Of a DNA stretch of 8,715 bases, positions 1-5,826 are shown one piece after another (the first letter of the stretch is position 1; the number at the start of each line of letters is the position of its first letter). The stretch is taken from the NCBI GenBank assembly GCA_005239655.1, contig SBBP01000037.1, positions 1 to 8,715 on the forward strand, written 5' to 3'. The stretch comes from Candidatus Microgenomatus auricola (GTDB lineage Bacteria > Patescibacteriota > Patescibacteriia > UBA9570 > XYC2-FULL-38-9). The translations under genes and the position numbers were made by a program. The notes beneath the pieces were generated by a model that was not told the DNA's origin, did not search any database, and saw only the letters and a program-made list of their open reading frames with translations.

Positions 1-262
1 ACATGTCAGCGCCTGCCGCTGTGCATGCCGGTCCGTGCGGAGAAAATACATAACTCTTACCCAACGGCAGCGGAATCACAATGCAGAGCACTGCCGCAGA
101 ATCAACCTGACCATCGCGCACAAGAAAACGGTACACGGTTCGACCGTACGCACGCTGCAATTCGCCCCACTCCCATGCGTGTAAAAAAGACAGCTGCCGA
201 AGAGGCACGTGTGCGATCACCTGCTCCCACTGTATTTTGTCGACACACAACTCCAAATTCAT
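1..262 (-). CDS. FemAB-family peptidoglycan bridge aminoacyltransferase, N-terminal part (truncated by window edge)
   Basis: An open frame of 87 codons runs from an ATG at 262 off the left edge without a stop. The N-terminus resembles FemA/FemB/FemX-type lipid II aminoacyltransferases: a SFLHAWEWGELQ segment (residues 25-36) matching the family's F-L-Q-S-x-x-W-G-x-x-Q entry motif, then a strand-turn-strand and LPLGKSYVFSPHGP (65-78), the usual 'LP-x-GK-x-Y-x-Y-x-P-x-GP' block. These enzymes use aminoacyl-tRNA to add residues to the peptidoglycan stem peptide on the cytoplasmic face of the membrane. The ATG overlaps the ruvA stop as ATGA (262-259), so translation is probably coupled to ruvA. 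No Shine-Dalgarno is seen. Only about a quarter of a typical FemAB protein is present, so the acceptor and the added amino acid cannot be judged. The family call is good; the exact substrate is unknown. Confidence 0.8.
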   Translation of the reverse strand, partial: MNLELCVDKIQWEQVIAHVPLRQLSFLHAWEWGELQRAYGRTVYRFLVRDGQVDSAAVLCIVIPLPLGKSYVFSPHGPACTAAGADM

Positions 263-834
263 CGCGGCTGTGAAATCATGCGCAGTGCAGTGCGCAGTTG
301 TTCCTCTAACGGCTGGCTCTGGTCGACGTGGCGAATCACCTGCAGCGCTTCCGCTTTGGTATACCCAAACGCCAACAGTGCTTCAAGCAACTGCATAGTC
401 TGACCGCCGCCCGTACCCGCGCTCTCTTCAGCAACAATGCTCACCGTATCCTTCAAATCCACAACGATGCGTTCCGCAGTCTTGCGACCAATGCCGGAGA
501 TACTGGTGAGTACGGTCATGTCTCCGTGCACAATTGCCCGTTTCACTTCGTCTGCCGTAAAACGCGACAGAATCAACAACCCCAACTTCGGACCAACACC
601 AGACACACCAATCAACTGACGGAAAAAGGCCAAGTCCGCCCGATCATCAAAACCGTAGAGTGCCAGCTGATCCTCACGAACATGTTGGTAAATAAAGAGT
701 TGTACGTTCTGTCCCGGCTTCACCCGTTCCAAAACACGCACGGGCACAAAAACAACATACCCAATGCCGCCAACGACGATCACAACGCCTCCTTCTTCAA
801 ATGAATGCACGGTTCCTTCAATCAAACGAATCAT
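259..834 (-). CDS. ruvA: Holliday junction branch migration complex subunit RuvA
   Basis: A 191-residue protein, near the usual length of about 200. The N-terminal OB-fold domain is residues 1-62, beginning MIRLIEGTV and ending EDQLALYGF; E54-D55 lie where the acidic pin of E. coli RuvA sits. Two helix-hairpin-helix motifs follow: LIGVSGVGPKLGLLIL (74-89) and SISGIGRKTAERIVVDL (111-127). A flexible Gly-rich linker (about 136-145) leads to the small C-terminal domain (146-188) that in the family contacts RuvB. RuvA binds four-way junctions as a tetramer and loads the RuvB motor. Its ATG overlaps the stop of the upstream ATP-grasp/protease gene as ATGA (834-831), and its own stop overlaps the start of the FemAB gene. 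ruvB, often next to ruvA, is not seen in this window. The assignment is secure. Confidence 0.97.
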   Translation of the reverse strand: MIRLIEGTVHSFEEGGVVIVVGGIGYVVFVPVRVLERVKPGQNVQLFIYQHVREDQLALYGFDDRADLAFFRQLIGVSGVGPKLGLLILSRFTADEVKRAIVHGDMTVLTSISGIGRKTAERIVVDLKDTVSIVAEESAGTGGGQTMQLLEALLAFGYTKAEALQVIRHVDQSQPLEEQLRTALRMISQPR

Positions 835-842
835 AGGTGTGT
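831..842. repeat. Short direct repeat at the right-hand (ruvA) boundary of the inserted gene pair
   Basis: TCATAGGTGTGT matches TCATAGGTGAGT at 3882-3893 in 11 of 12 positions, same orientation, 3051 bp apart. On the coding strand each copy contains the CACCTATGA junction where one gene stops and the next starts. Four of the bases (TCAT) are imposed by the ATGA overlap, so only the remaining 7 of 8 are informative. Confidence 0.5.
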
Positions 843-2303
843 CTGTGCTTCAGCGCCCTGCGATGCAGCGGATTTTTTCGTCGGCTTCGTCACCACAGAT
901 GTTAACTTTGTTGTATCAATTAAGAAGTGTGACAAATGGCGACGACCAATTAAAATCGGATACTGGAGATGCGCCCGGTCAATCACCGTTGGTTCAATAT
1001 CCATTTTGTGACCCACGAGGGAAATCGTCAGCGGGATGCGAATGCGGAGCGTGGTTCCGTGAGAAGAGGAGACGACCGACAATCCGCGAATGTCGGGCTG
1101 CTCTTTCATGAGCGATTCTTCAAATTGCTTTGCCAGTGCATTGGCTTCCTCCTCATTCACCGCTGCAGGCACCTGGCAGGCTTCGAATGCATCAATCGCC
1201 GCACCAAACCCCAACTGGCGTGCAAGGGTAATATCAATCGAACTGTTGTCGGCACCTGTATCAATTTTCGCTTTGATGTGAGAAACGCTGTTTTGATCTT
1301 TGCCGTAGAGTGTGACTGGCTCAATCAAACCGATGACTTGTCGGCCGGTGACGCTGGCGATTTCCTGTTCGTAGTGACCCGAGAAGAGTTCGCGCGCAAT
1401 CGCGATTCCGCGTTCTGGGCTCTCCACACTCAGGCCACGAATGCGATCCAGTCGCTCACGCAGTGGCGCCATGTTCGCCACCTGAATGCCAAAACCGGGT
1501 CGTGCGTTTAACTCCAGAACGACCGGACCCAATTTCTTATCGACAGAAATATCCACACCGCAGTAGTTCAGTCCAACGACTTGACTGCTCCTCAATGCAA
1601 TTTTGAGAATCTCCGACCAGTATGGCACTTTCAACCCGCGTAACCGGATGTTGGTATCAGGGTGAGCTTCAATCTCCTTTTCATACAACCACGATTTTGT
1701 GATGACGTGTGTGGTGAGCCCAGTCGCAACATCGACACCAATGCCCAAACCGCCTTGCGCGAGGTTGGCCTTCCCTTGCGACTTCGCGGTTGGTACACGA
1801 AGCATCGCCATCACCGGAACCATGTTGTACACAATAACACGCACATCAGGAATCCCTTGAGCAGCAAAATGTTTGAACAGCGGGTCGACAGACAACCGCC
1901 GCTCGATGATCGCCGTATCGGGCGTACCAAACAACGAATAATTTCCGTCGAGGATGTTCAGAATATGCACAACAAAATCCTCACGTGTCAGTTGCTGCTG
2001 ACCCGATGTCAACCAGTTTCCATTCTTCAACCGGTTGTAAATCACCATAATGCCTTCGCCACCAAACCCGCGGTTGGGCTTGATGACAAAGCTCGATGGA
2101 AGCTTCTCCCAATCAAACATACGCACCTGCGCCGGCTCATCAACCACAGCAAGTAATTCCGCAACGGGGATTCCGTGTGTGATGAGCAGTTGTTTTGTTG
2201 CCAACTTGTCGTCGGCAGTGTCGCGTGCCTGTTGCGTGTTCGTACGCAAGTAGACGGCGCTTCGCGCATTCACCCCCAATACCCGGTTACGATTTTTCCA
2301 CAT
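831..2303 (-). CDS. ATP-grasp alpha-L-glutamate ligase-like enzyme fused to a retropepsin-like aspartic protease
   Basis: The 490-residue protein has two parts. Residues 1-310 look like the RimK-related, sugar-transfer-associated ATP-grasp family: VLGVNARSAVYLR at the start, nucleotide-binding VIKPNRGFGGEGI (73-85), AIIERR (131-136), PDVRVIVYN (152-160), the NLAQGGLGIGVD loop (180-191), and Mg-binding D251 plus E264/N266 in LELNARPGFG. Such enzymes form amide bonds between a carboxylate and an amino acid using ATP. Residues 322-465 match the RimB-like 'ATP-dependent zinc protease' family (Pfam Zn_protease), which has a retropepsin fold: KIDTGADNSS (347-355, catalytic D348) and YPILIGRRHL (448-457). 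A charged helical insert (about 370-405) divides the protease half. These activities are usually separate neighbouring genes; here they are one chain. The start overlaps the upstream 7TM gene by 17 nt without a Shine-Dalgarno, and its first residues fit the family. No signal peptide or membrane segment is seen, so it is probably cytosolic. Domain calls are confident; the substrate is unknown. Confidence 0.88.
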   Translation of the reverse strand: MWKNRNRVLGVNARSAVYLRTNTQQARDTADDKLATKQLLITHGIPVAELLAVVDEPAQVRMFDWEKLPSSFVIKPNRGFGGEGIMVIYNRLKNGNWLTSGQQQLTREDFVVHILNILDGNYSLFGTPDTAIIERRLSVDPLFKHFAAQGIPDVRVIVYNMVPVMAMLRVPTAKSQGKANLAQGGLGIGVDVATGLTTHVITKSWLYEKEIEAHPDTNIRLRGLKVPYWSEILKIALRSSQVVGLNYCGVDISVDKKLGPVVLELNARPGFGIQVANMAPLRERLDRIRGLSVESPERGIAIARELFSGHYEQEIASVTGRQVIGLIEPVTLYGKDQNSVSHIKAKIDTGADNSSIDITLARQLGFGAAIDAFEACQVPAAVNEEEANALAKQFEESLMKEQPDIRGLSVVSSSHGTTLRIRIPLTISLVGHKMDIEPTVIDRAHLQYPILIGRRHLSHFLIDTTKLTSVVTKPTKKSAASQGAEAQTHL

Positions 2304-3885
2304 GGCGAATATGTTTAAACACTTTGCGGAAACGAATATATTCCGTCAATCGCAAGCCCGAAAACTTTCCAAGGATGTAGTTGAACGGGAAGATAAGCAA
2401 AATCAGTTCAGGATATGCCAGTAAGGTGGTTTTGAACAACGTCCAGTCGCCGATCAGATAACCGACAATCGCTAACGCAAGTGTTTCCAACGTCAACTTC
2501 AACGCCGTCGTGTACCCTTCCTCGATTTGCACAGAAATAAAATGTTCTGTCAGGACGGTCATAATCAGGATAGGGAAAATCGCAATCGAGACGAATCCGG
2601 TTTTGTGCAGCTGCGCCGCTAAAAAGAACATGCCGAAAATGGCGAATGCTAAAAACGAAAGAACCAAAGCCATACGCGGCAAATACAGTAGCCGAAACCG
2701 TTTCATCGCGAGCCGCGCAGTCATTCCAACGATGATAATCGTGAGGAACACCACAACGCCATAACGAATTCCTAAAGAGAGGAATGACAGTGCGATAACG
2801 GTTGGTGCAAAAATTCCGAAAGCCTTAATGCCTACCAACTGTCGCGCAGCGGCAATAATCGTGGCCATCACCGGAAGCATTAAAATGAGGTAGAGTGAGT
2901 TCACCGGGACGCCACGGTTGATCATCAGGTTCATCATGTATGAAATGAAGTTTAACGGACCAAGCTGTTGCAGGCCACGTGCGGTATATGCAGTCACAAC
3001 CTGATAATCCGCATCAACGTTCGACAACGATTTCTCCAGTTCGTCCGGATGCGCGGAACGGATCACATCATCCAAAATGTTCCGATCAGAAACAATAATG
3101 TAGCGCGGTTGAATGGTTTGAAACACGGTCTGCGCCAAACGTGCACTCGAAATGAGTGAATCATTCTGAATCGTCACGATCGCTTTTGAATTCAACCGAA
3201 AAAGTTCAAGATCAGTATTATTCAATCCCGCAATGCGCGACAGTTCGAGCAACGAATCCAAACCAATATTCCCCGCTGTCCACGTCACGATAACATCGGA
3301 TGCTGCAATATCTTGCTCGTGCTTCAAAATCGTCTGCGCCAAATTCTGTACCGTCACATAATCTTGATTTCCTTCGGTCGCACGAACCGGCACAACCAGC
3401 ACTCCTTGTGTCAGCGCATAGTCTTGCCACTGTTGCAACTCTTTTTGCGAGACAGACTGATCTGCAATCAACACCACCAAACGATCTTGCACAGAGACAA
3501 TGGCCTCGTCAGTACTTTTTTGTTCATCCTCACCGCTATCAACGGTCACCGTCAAACGCAACCGATAGGTTCCACGATTGGAATAGACGTGCGTCGCATC
3601 GATCCCTTTTGCAGAGACGCCGTCACCAAAATCCCAGTGGTATGAATAATCAGCGCCCGCTGGACCGGTTGTCGCAGACGCATCAAACAGCACAGTACGG
3701 CCAACAACGACATTACGATCTTCACCGGCAACCACATTCAACTCTTTCACCGCAACCTCCTCAACAATGGGTTGCGCGTCGGTCGGCTGTTCGGTGGGTT
3801 CCTGTGCGTATGCGACCATCGGCAAAATACACCACAACACCACCATGATCCATCGAAGCGAAAACGCTGAAAAAAATGTCGTCAT
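2287..3885 (-). CDS. Signal peptide - PKD domain - alpha/beta domain - seven-helix 7TM_transglut-type membrane protein
   Basis: A 532-residue protein. Residues 1-27 form a signal peptide ending AYA-QEP. A Glu/Pro/Thr-rich spacer follows, then a PKD domain at about 48-133 with its hallmark WDFGDG (84-89) and a closing YSNRGTYRLRLTV strand. Residues 134-310 form an unassigned domain of alternating strands and helices (LVVLIADQS, GVLVVPV, DVIVTWTAG, KAIVTIQ, RYIIVSD). Seven hydrophobic segments lie between 328 and 508, and the region LPVMATIIAAARQLVGIKAFG plus YPELILLIFPFNYILGKFSGLRLTEYIRFR resembles the 7TM domain found C-terminal to inactive transglutaminases. In other bacteria that 7TM protein is encoded beside an ATP-grasp ligase and a retropepsin-like protease, as here. 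PKD and alpha/beta domains are predicted outside the cytoplasm, with the C-terminal basic tail inside. The start overlaps the ruvC stop as ATGA (3885-3882), with a weak AAGG 9 nt upstream. Role inferred: envelope partner or sensor for the fused ligase-protease. Confidence 0.82.
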   Translation of the reverse strand: MTTFFSAFSLRWIMVVLWCILPMVAYAQEPTEQPTDAQPIVEEVAVKELNVVAGEDRNVVVGRTVLFDASATTGPAGADYSYHWDFGDGVSAKGIDATHVYSNRGTYRLRLTVTVDSGEDEQKSTDEAIVSVQDRLVVLIADQSVSQKELQQWQDYALTQGVLVVPVRATEGNQDYVTVQNLAQTILKHEQDIAASDVIVTWTAGNIGLDSLLELSRIAGLNNTDLELFRLNSKAIVTIQNDSLISSARLAQTVFQTIQPRYIIVSDRNILDDVIRSAHPDELEKSLSNVDADYQVVTAYTARGLQQLGPLNFISYMMNLMINRGVPVNSLYLILMLPVMATIIAAARQLVGIKAFGIFAPTVIALSFLSLGIRYGVVVFLTIIIVGMTARLAMKRFRLLYLPRMALVLSFLAFAIFGMFFLAAQLHKTGFVSIAIFPILIMTVLTEHFISVQIEEGYTTALKLTLETLALAIVGYLIGDWTLFKTTLLAYPELILLIFPFNYILGKFSGLRLTEYIRFRKVFKHIRHVEKS

Positions 3886-3893
3886 AGGTGAGT
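3882..3893. repeat. Short direct repeat at the left-hand (ruvC) boundary of the inserted gene pair
   Basis: This is the partner of the copy at 831-842. Together they bound exactly the PKD-7TM and ligase-protease genes. A shorter relative, TCATAGG, lies at 4372-4378 just before ruvC. The repeats could be a scar of insertion by short homology, or a shared translation-coupling sequence. Confidence 0.5.
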
Positions 3894-4370
3894 GCCTTGA
3901 GTCAGGCGTGGTACAACCGCAAGAGCGATCGCAATGGCGTCTGCAGCATCATCAGGCTGCGGCGGTTCGGACAATCGAAAGGTAAGCTGAATCATACGTT
4001 GAATCTCCTGTTTACGTGCTCGGCCAAACCCCGTCACACTGGCTTTCACTTCAATAGGTTTGATCTCCTCTATTCTAATGCCTCGGCTGGCAAGTGTAAA
4101 AAGAATCACTCCTCGTGCCTCACTCACCATCATCGCTGTTTTGCGGTTCTTCGCAAAAAATAGCTCTTCCACCACGGCAACAGCCACATCTGGATGTCGA
4201 TCTAAAATGGAGGATAAATCTCTCTGCAGCGTACACAACCGTTGTACCGCCTCTATGCCGGCTGGCGTCTGCACCACACCATATTCAAGAAGCCGCGAAT
4301 TGCCACGAGCAACATCGAGTACTCCGTAACCCATGCGCTCTACCCCAGGGTCGATCCCGAGACACTTCAT
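3882..4370 (-). CDS. ruvC: Crossover junction endodeoxyribonuclease RuvC
   Basis: The protein has 162 residues, a normal RuvC length, when started at the ATG at 4370 (MKCLGIDPG). An in-frame ATG at 4439 would add 23 residues lying inside yebC and unlike the family, so it is rejected. RuvC is the dimeric RNase H-fold resolvase that cuts Holliday junctions moved by RuvAB. All four metal-binding acids can be placed: D7 in LGIDPG, E68 in VEELFFAKN, and D141 and D144 in DAADAIAIAL. The conserved KPIEVKASVTGFGRARKQEI block (104-123) is also present. yebC ends 10 nt upstream, and the next gene overlaps the ruvC stop by 4 nt. No Shine-Dalgarno precedes it, so translation probably depends on ribosomes leaving yebC. 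The assignment is secure. Confidence 0.96.
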   Translation of the reverse strand: MKCLGIDPGVERMGYGVLDVARGNSRLLEYGVVQTPAGIEAVQRLCTLQRDLSSILDRHPDVAVAVVEELFFAKNRKTAMMVSEARGVILFTLASRGIRIEEIKPIEVKASVTGFGRARKQEIQRMIQLTFRLSEPPQPDDAADAIAIALAVVPRLTQGTHL

Positions 4371-4380
4371 ATCATAGGCA

Positions 4381-5103
4381 TTAGAGGGATACGTTCGTAT
4401 ACACGTTCTGCACGTCGTCATTTTCCTCCAGCACTTCAATCAGTTGCGTCACTGTCTGGAGTTGGTCCGGAGAAACATCGATTGTGGTTTTGGCAACCCA
4501 CTCTGTTTCCGATGATGTCAGATGGATATGGTGACCCTCCAAAGCCTGTGCAACGGTATGCCGTTGGTCGCGCGCGGTCACAATCGTCATTCCATTCTCG
4601 TCTGTTTCAATATCTTCTGCACCAGCATCAATCGCGAGGAGTTCCAGCTCTTCTTCTGATTGTGTAAAATCATTTCGCGCAATTCGGATGATGCCTTTTT
4701 GTTCAAACAAGTAGGACACGCTCCCGCTGTTCCCCAGGCTGCCCCCGTGATCACTGAATATTCCACGCAACGTCATGAGCGTCCGGTTCGTGTTGTCACT
4801 CACACATTCCACAATCACTCCAACGCCTCCAGGACCAAATCCTTCGTAACGGGCCTCGCTATACGATACGCCTGGCAACTCACCGGCACCTTTGAGTATC
4901 GCCCGCTCAACATTCTCCTTTGGCATATTGGCTTCTCGTGCCTTTTCAACCGCTGCTCGCAATGCAGCATTCATCTCGGGGTCCTTGCCTGCACGTGCCG
5001 CAACAGCAATGTTCTTCCCCAGTTTCGTAAATACGGCACCCCGCTTGGCGTCGGTGACCGCTTTTTGACGTTTAATCGTTGCCCACTTTGAATGTCCAGA
5101 CAT
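4381..5103 (-). CDS. yebC: YebC/PmpR/TACO1-family protein
   Basis: The 240-residue protein starts MSGHSKWATIKRQKA, the family signature, at the ATG at 5103. An upstream in-frame ATG at 5157 would add 18 residues overlapping the HAD gene and is rejected. Further hallmarks are NAALRAAVEKAREANMPKENVERAI (45-69), YEGFGPGGVGVIVE (86-99), DNTNRT (103-108) and GSLGNSGSVSYLFE (121-134). Members have been described as transcriptional regulators, including of ruv genes, and more recently as ribosome-associated factors easing translation through proline-rich stretches; mitochondrial TACO1 acts in translation. Sequence alone does not separate these roles. It lies 10 nt after the HAD gene and 10 nt before ruvC. 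The yebC-ruvC neighbourhood is conserved in many bacteria. No Shine-Dalgarno is visible. The family call is secure. Confidence 0.96.
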   Translation of the reverse strand: MSGHSKWATIKRQKAVTDAKRGAVFTKLGKNIAVAARAGKDPEMNAALRAAVEKAREANMPKENVERAILKGAGELPGVSYSEARYEGFGPGGVGVIVECVSDNTNRTLMTLRGIFSDHGGSLGNSGSVSYLFEQKGIIRIARNDFTQSEEELELLAIDAGAEDIETDENGMTIVTARDQRHTVAQALEGHHIHLTSSETEWVAKTTIDVSPDQLQTVTQLIEVLEENDDVQNVYTNVSL

Positions 5104-5113
5104 ATCGCACAAC

Positions 5114-5761
5114 TTACGGTTGAAACAAGGCAAACAACGTCGGTTGGTAAAAATCACTAATGATCAAGTCCGCATGAGAAAGTTCGCCTGGCGAGTAACT
5201 GGTTGTCACAGCGACTGTTGTTGCTCCCGCAGTGCGAGCAGCCTCAATGCCAGAAATCGCATCTTCAAATACAACCGAGTCACTCGGATCCACGCCCATG
5301 CGGTATGCGGCAGCTAAAAAAATATCTGGCGCTGGCTTATCACGCAACGGTTGCTCACGCGTAATCACTGCAGGCAATACATTCAGCAACCCAACGGTCT
5401 CCAGCACAGTACGAATTTCTTCTGGACGCGCCAGTGAAGCCAGACCGATCGGCACATTGCGTGCATGCAGTTCGTGAATAAACTCTGCCACACCAGGGAC
5501 AGCGACCCCGTCCTTGCGAATGTACTCTTGAAACCGAACACTTTTCTCATCCATCAACTGCTGCACACGCTCATCACTCATCATCCCAATCAACCGGGGG
5601 ACGACCTCGGAATCACGCATACCAAACAGGTGACGAAAACGCTGGGCATCAAAGCTGATTGCATGATTCTGCAACGTCTGCTTCCATGCGTCCATGTGCA
5701 ACGGCCCAGAGTCGACAATCACACCATCCATGTCAAAAATTGCTGCTTTATGCTGTTTCAT
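5114..5761 (-). CDS. HAD-superfamily hydrolase, beta-phosphoglucomutase-like
   Basis: Started at the ATG at 5761 the protein has 215 residues. The N-terminus gives motif I, AAIFDMDGVIVDS, with nucleophile D10 and acid/base D12. A helical cap follows (about 18-85). Motif II lies at LASLARPEE (S109), motif III at K142 in DKPAPDIF, and motif IV at VVFEDAISGIEAA (E166, D167). The cap and the KPAPDxF...EDAxxGIxAAxxAG pattern are typical of the beta-phosphoglucomutase/phosphoglycolate-type branch, which transfers or hydrolyses phosphate on small sugars; the exact substrate is unclear. An ATG 12 codons upstream (5797) is in frame but falls in the promoter region and adds residues the family lacks. 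The chosen start lies 7 nt after a -10 box, so the message is probably leaderless. This is the first gene of the minus-strand operon. Confidence 0.88.
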   Translation of the reverse strand: MKQHKAAIFDMDGVIVDSGPLHMDAWKQTLQNHAISFDAQRFRHLFGMRDSEVVPRLIGMMSDERVQQLMDEKSVRFQEYIRKDGVAVPGVAEFIHELHARNVPIGLASLARPEEIRTVLETVGLLNVLPAVITREQPLRDKPAPDIFLAAAYRMGVDPSDSVVFEDAISGIEAARTAGATTVAVTTSYSPGELSHADLIISDFYQPTLFALFQP

Positions 5762-5768
5762 GTCGGCT

Positions 5769-5797
5769 ATTGTAGCATGTCTTTCGGCTTGCCCCAA
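5769..5797 (-). promoter_or_regulatory. Predicted promoter of the minus-strand operon (leaderless start)
   Basis: Reading the minus strand, TTGGGG (5797-5792) and TACAAT (5774-5769) are separated by 17 nt, a sigma-70-like spacing with a 5/6 -10 box. A transcript begun 6-8 nt beyond the -10 box would start at about 5762, next to the HAD ATG at 5761, so little or no leader is expected. The -35 box overlaps the -35 box of the divergent promoter. Inferred by pattern only. Confidence 0.5.
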
Positions 5798-5820
5798 AGC
5801 GCATAAACCGCTATCATAAT
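5789..5820 (+). promoter_or_regulatory. Predicted promoter of the isomerase gene (leaderless start)
   Basis: TTGCCC (5789-5794) is followed after 17 nt by TATCAT (5812-5817); a second -10-like CATAAT (5815-5820) overlaps it. Either gives a transcription start within about 0-3 nt of the ATG at 5827, and no Shine-Dalgarno lies upstream, so a leaderless mRNA is predicted. It shares bases 5792-5794 with the opposing -35 box. Inferred by pattern only. Confidence 0.45.
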
Positions 5821-5826
5821 TCCGCT

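Noticed and set aside
328..804. Long plus-strand open frame opposite ruvA
   Set aside because: It is antisense to a secure ruvA gene and its translation resembles no known family; it is a shadow of the coding strand.
3300..3848. 182-codon plus-strand frame opposite the PKD-7TM gene
   Set aside because: It is Gln/His/Arg-rich without domain motifs, typical of an antisense shadow; the minus strand carries the PKD signature and signal peptide.
3871..3877. Seven-T run near the start of the PKD-7TM gene as a possible slippage site
   Set aside because: The frame is intact on both sides and the signal peptide reads through normally; a single homopolymer is not enough evidence.
4371..4439. Longer ruvC start at 4439, adding 23 residues
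   Set aside because: The extension lies within the yebC coding region, has no similarity to RuvC, and the family starts at MxxLGIDPG, which fits ATG 4370.
5104..5157. Longer yebC start at 5157, adding 18 residues
   Set aside because: It overlaps the HAD gene, and the family N-terminus is MSGHSKW at 5103.
5762..5797. Longer HAD start at 5797, adding 12 residues
   Set aside because: It would cover the -10 and -35 boxes; the added residues are not typical of the family, and motif I normally begins within the first ten residues.
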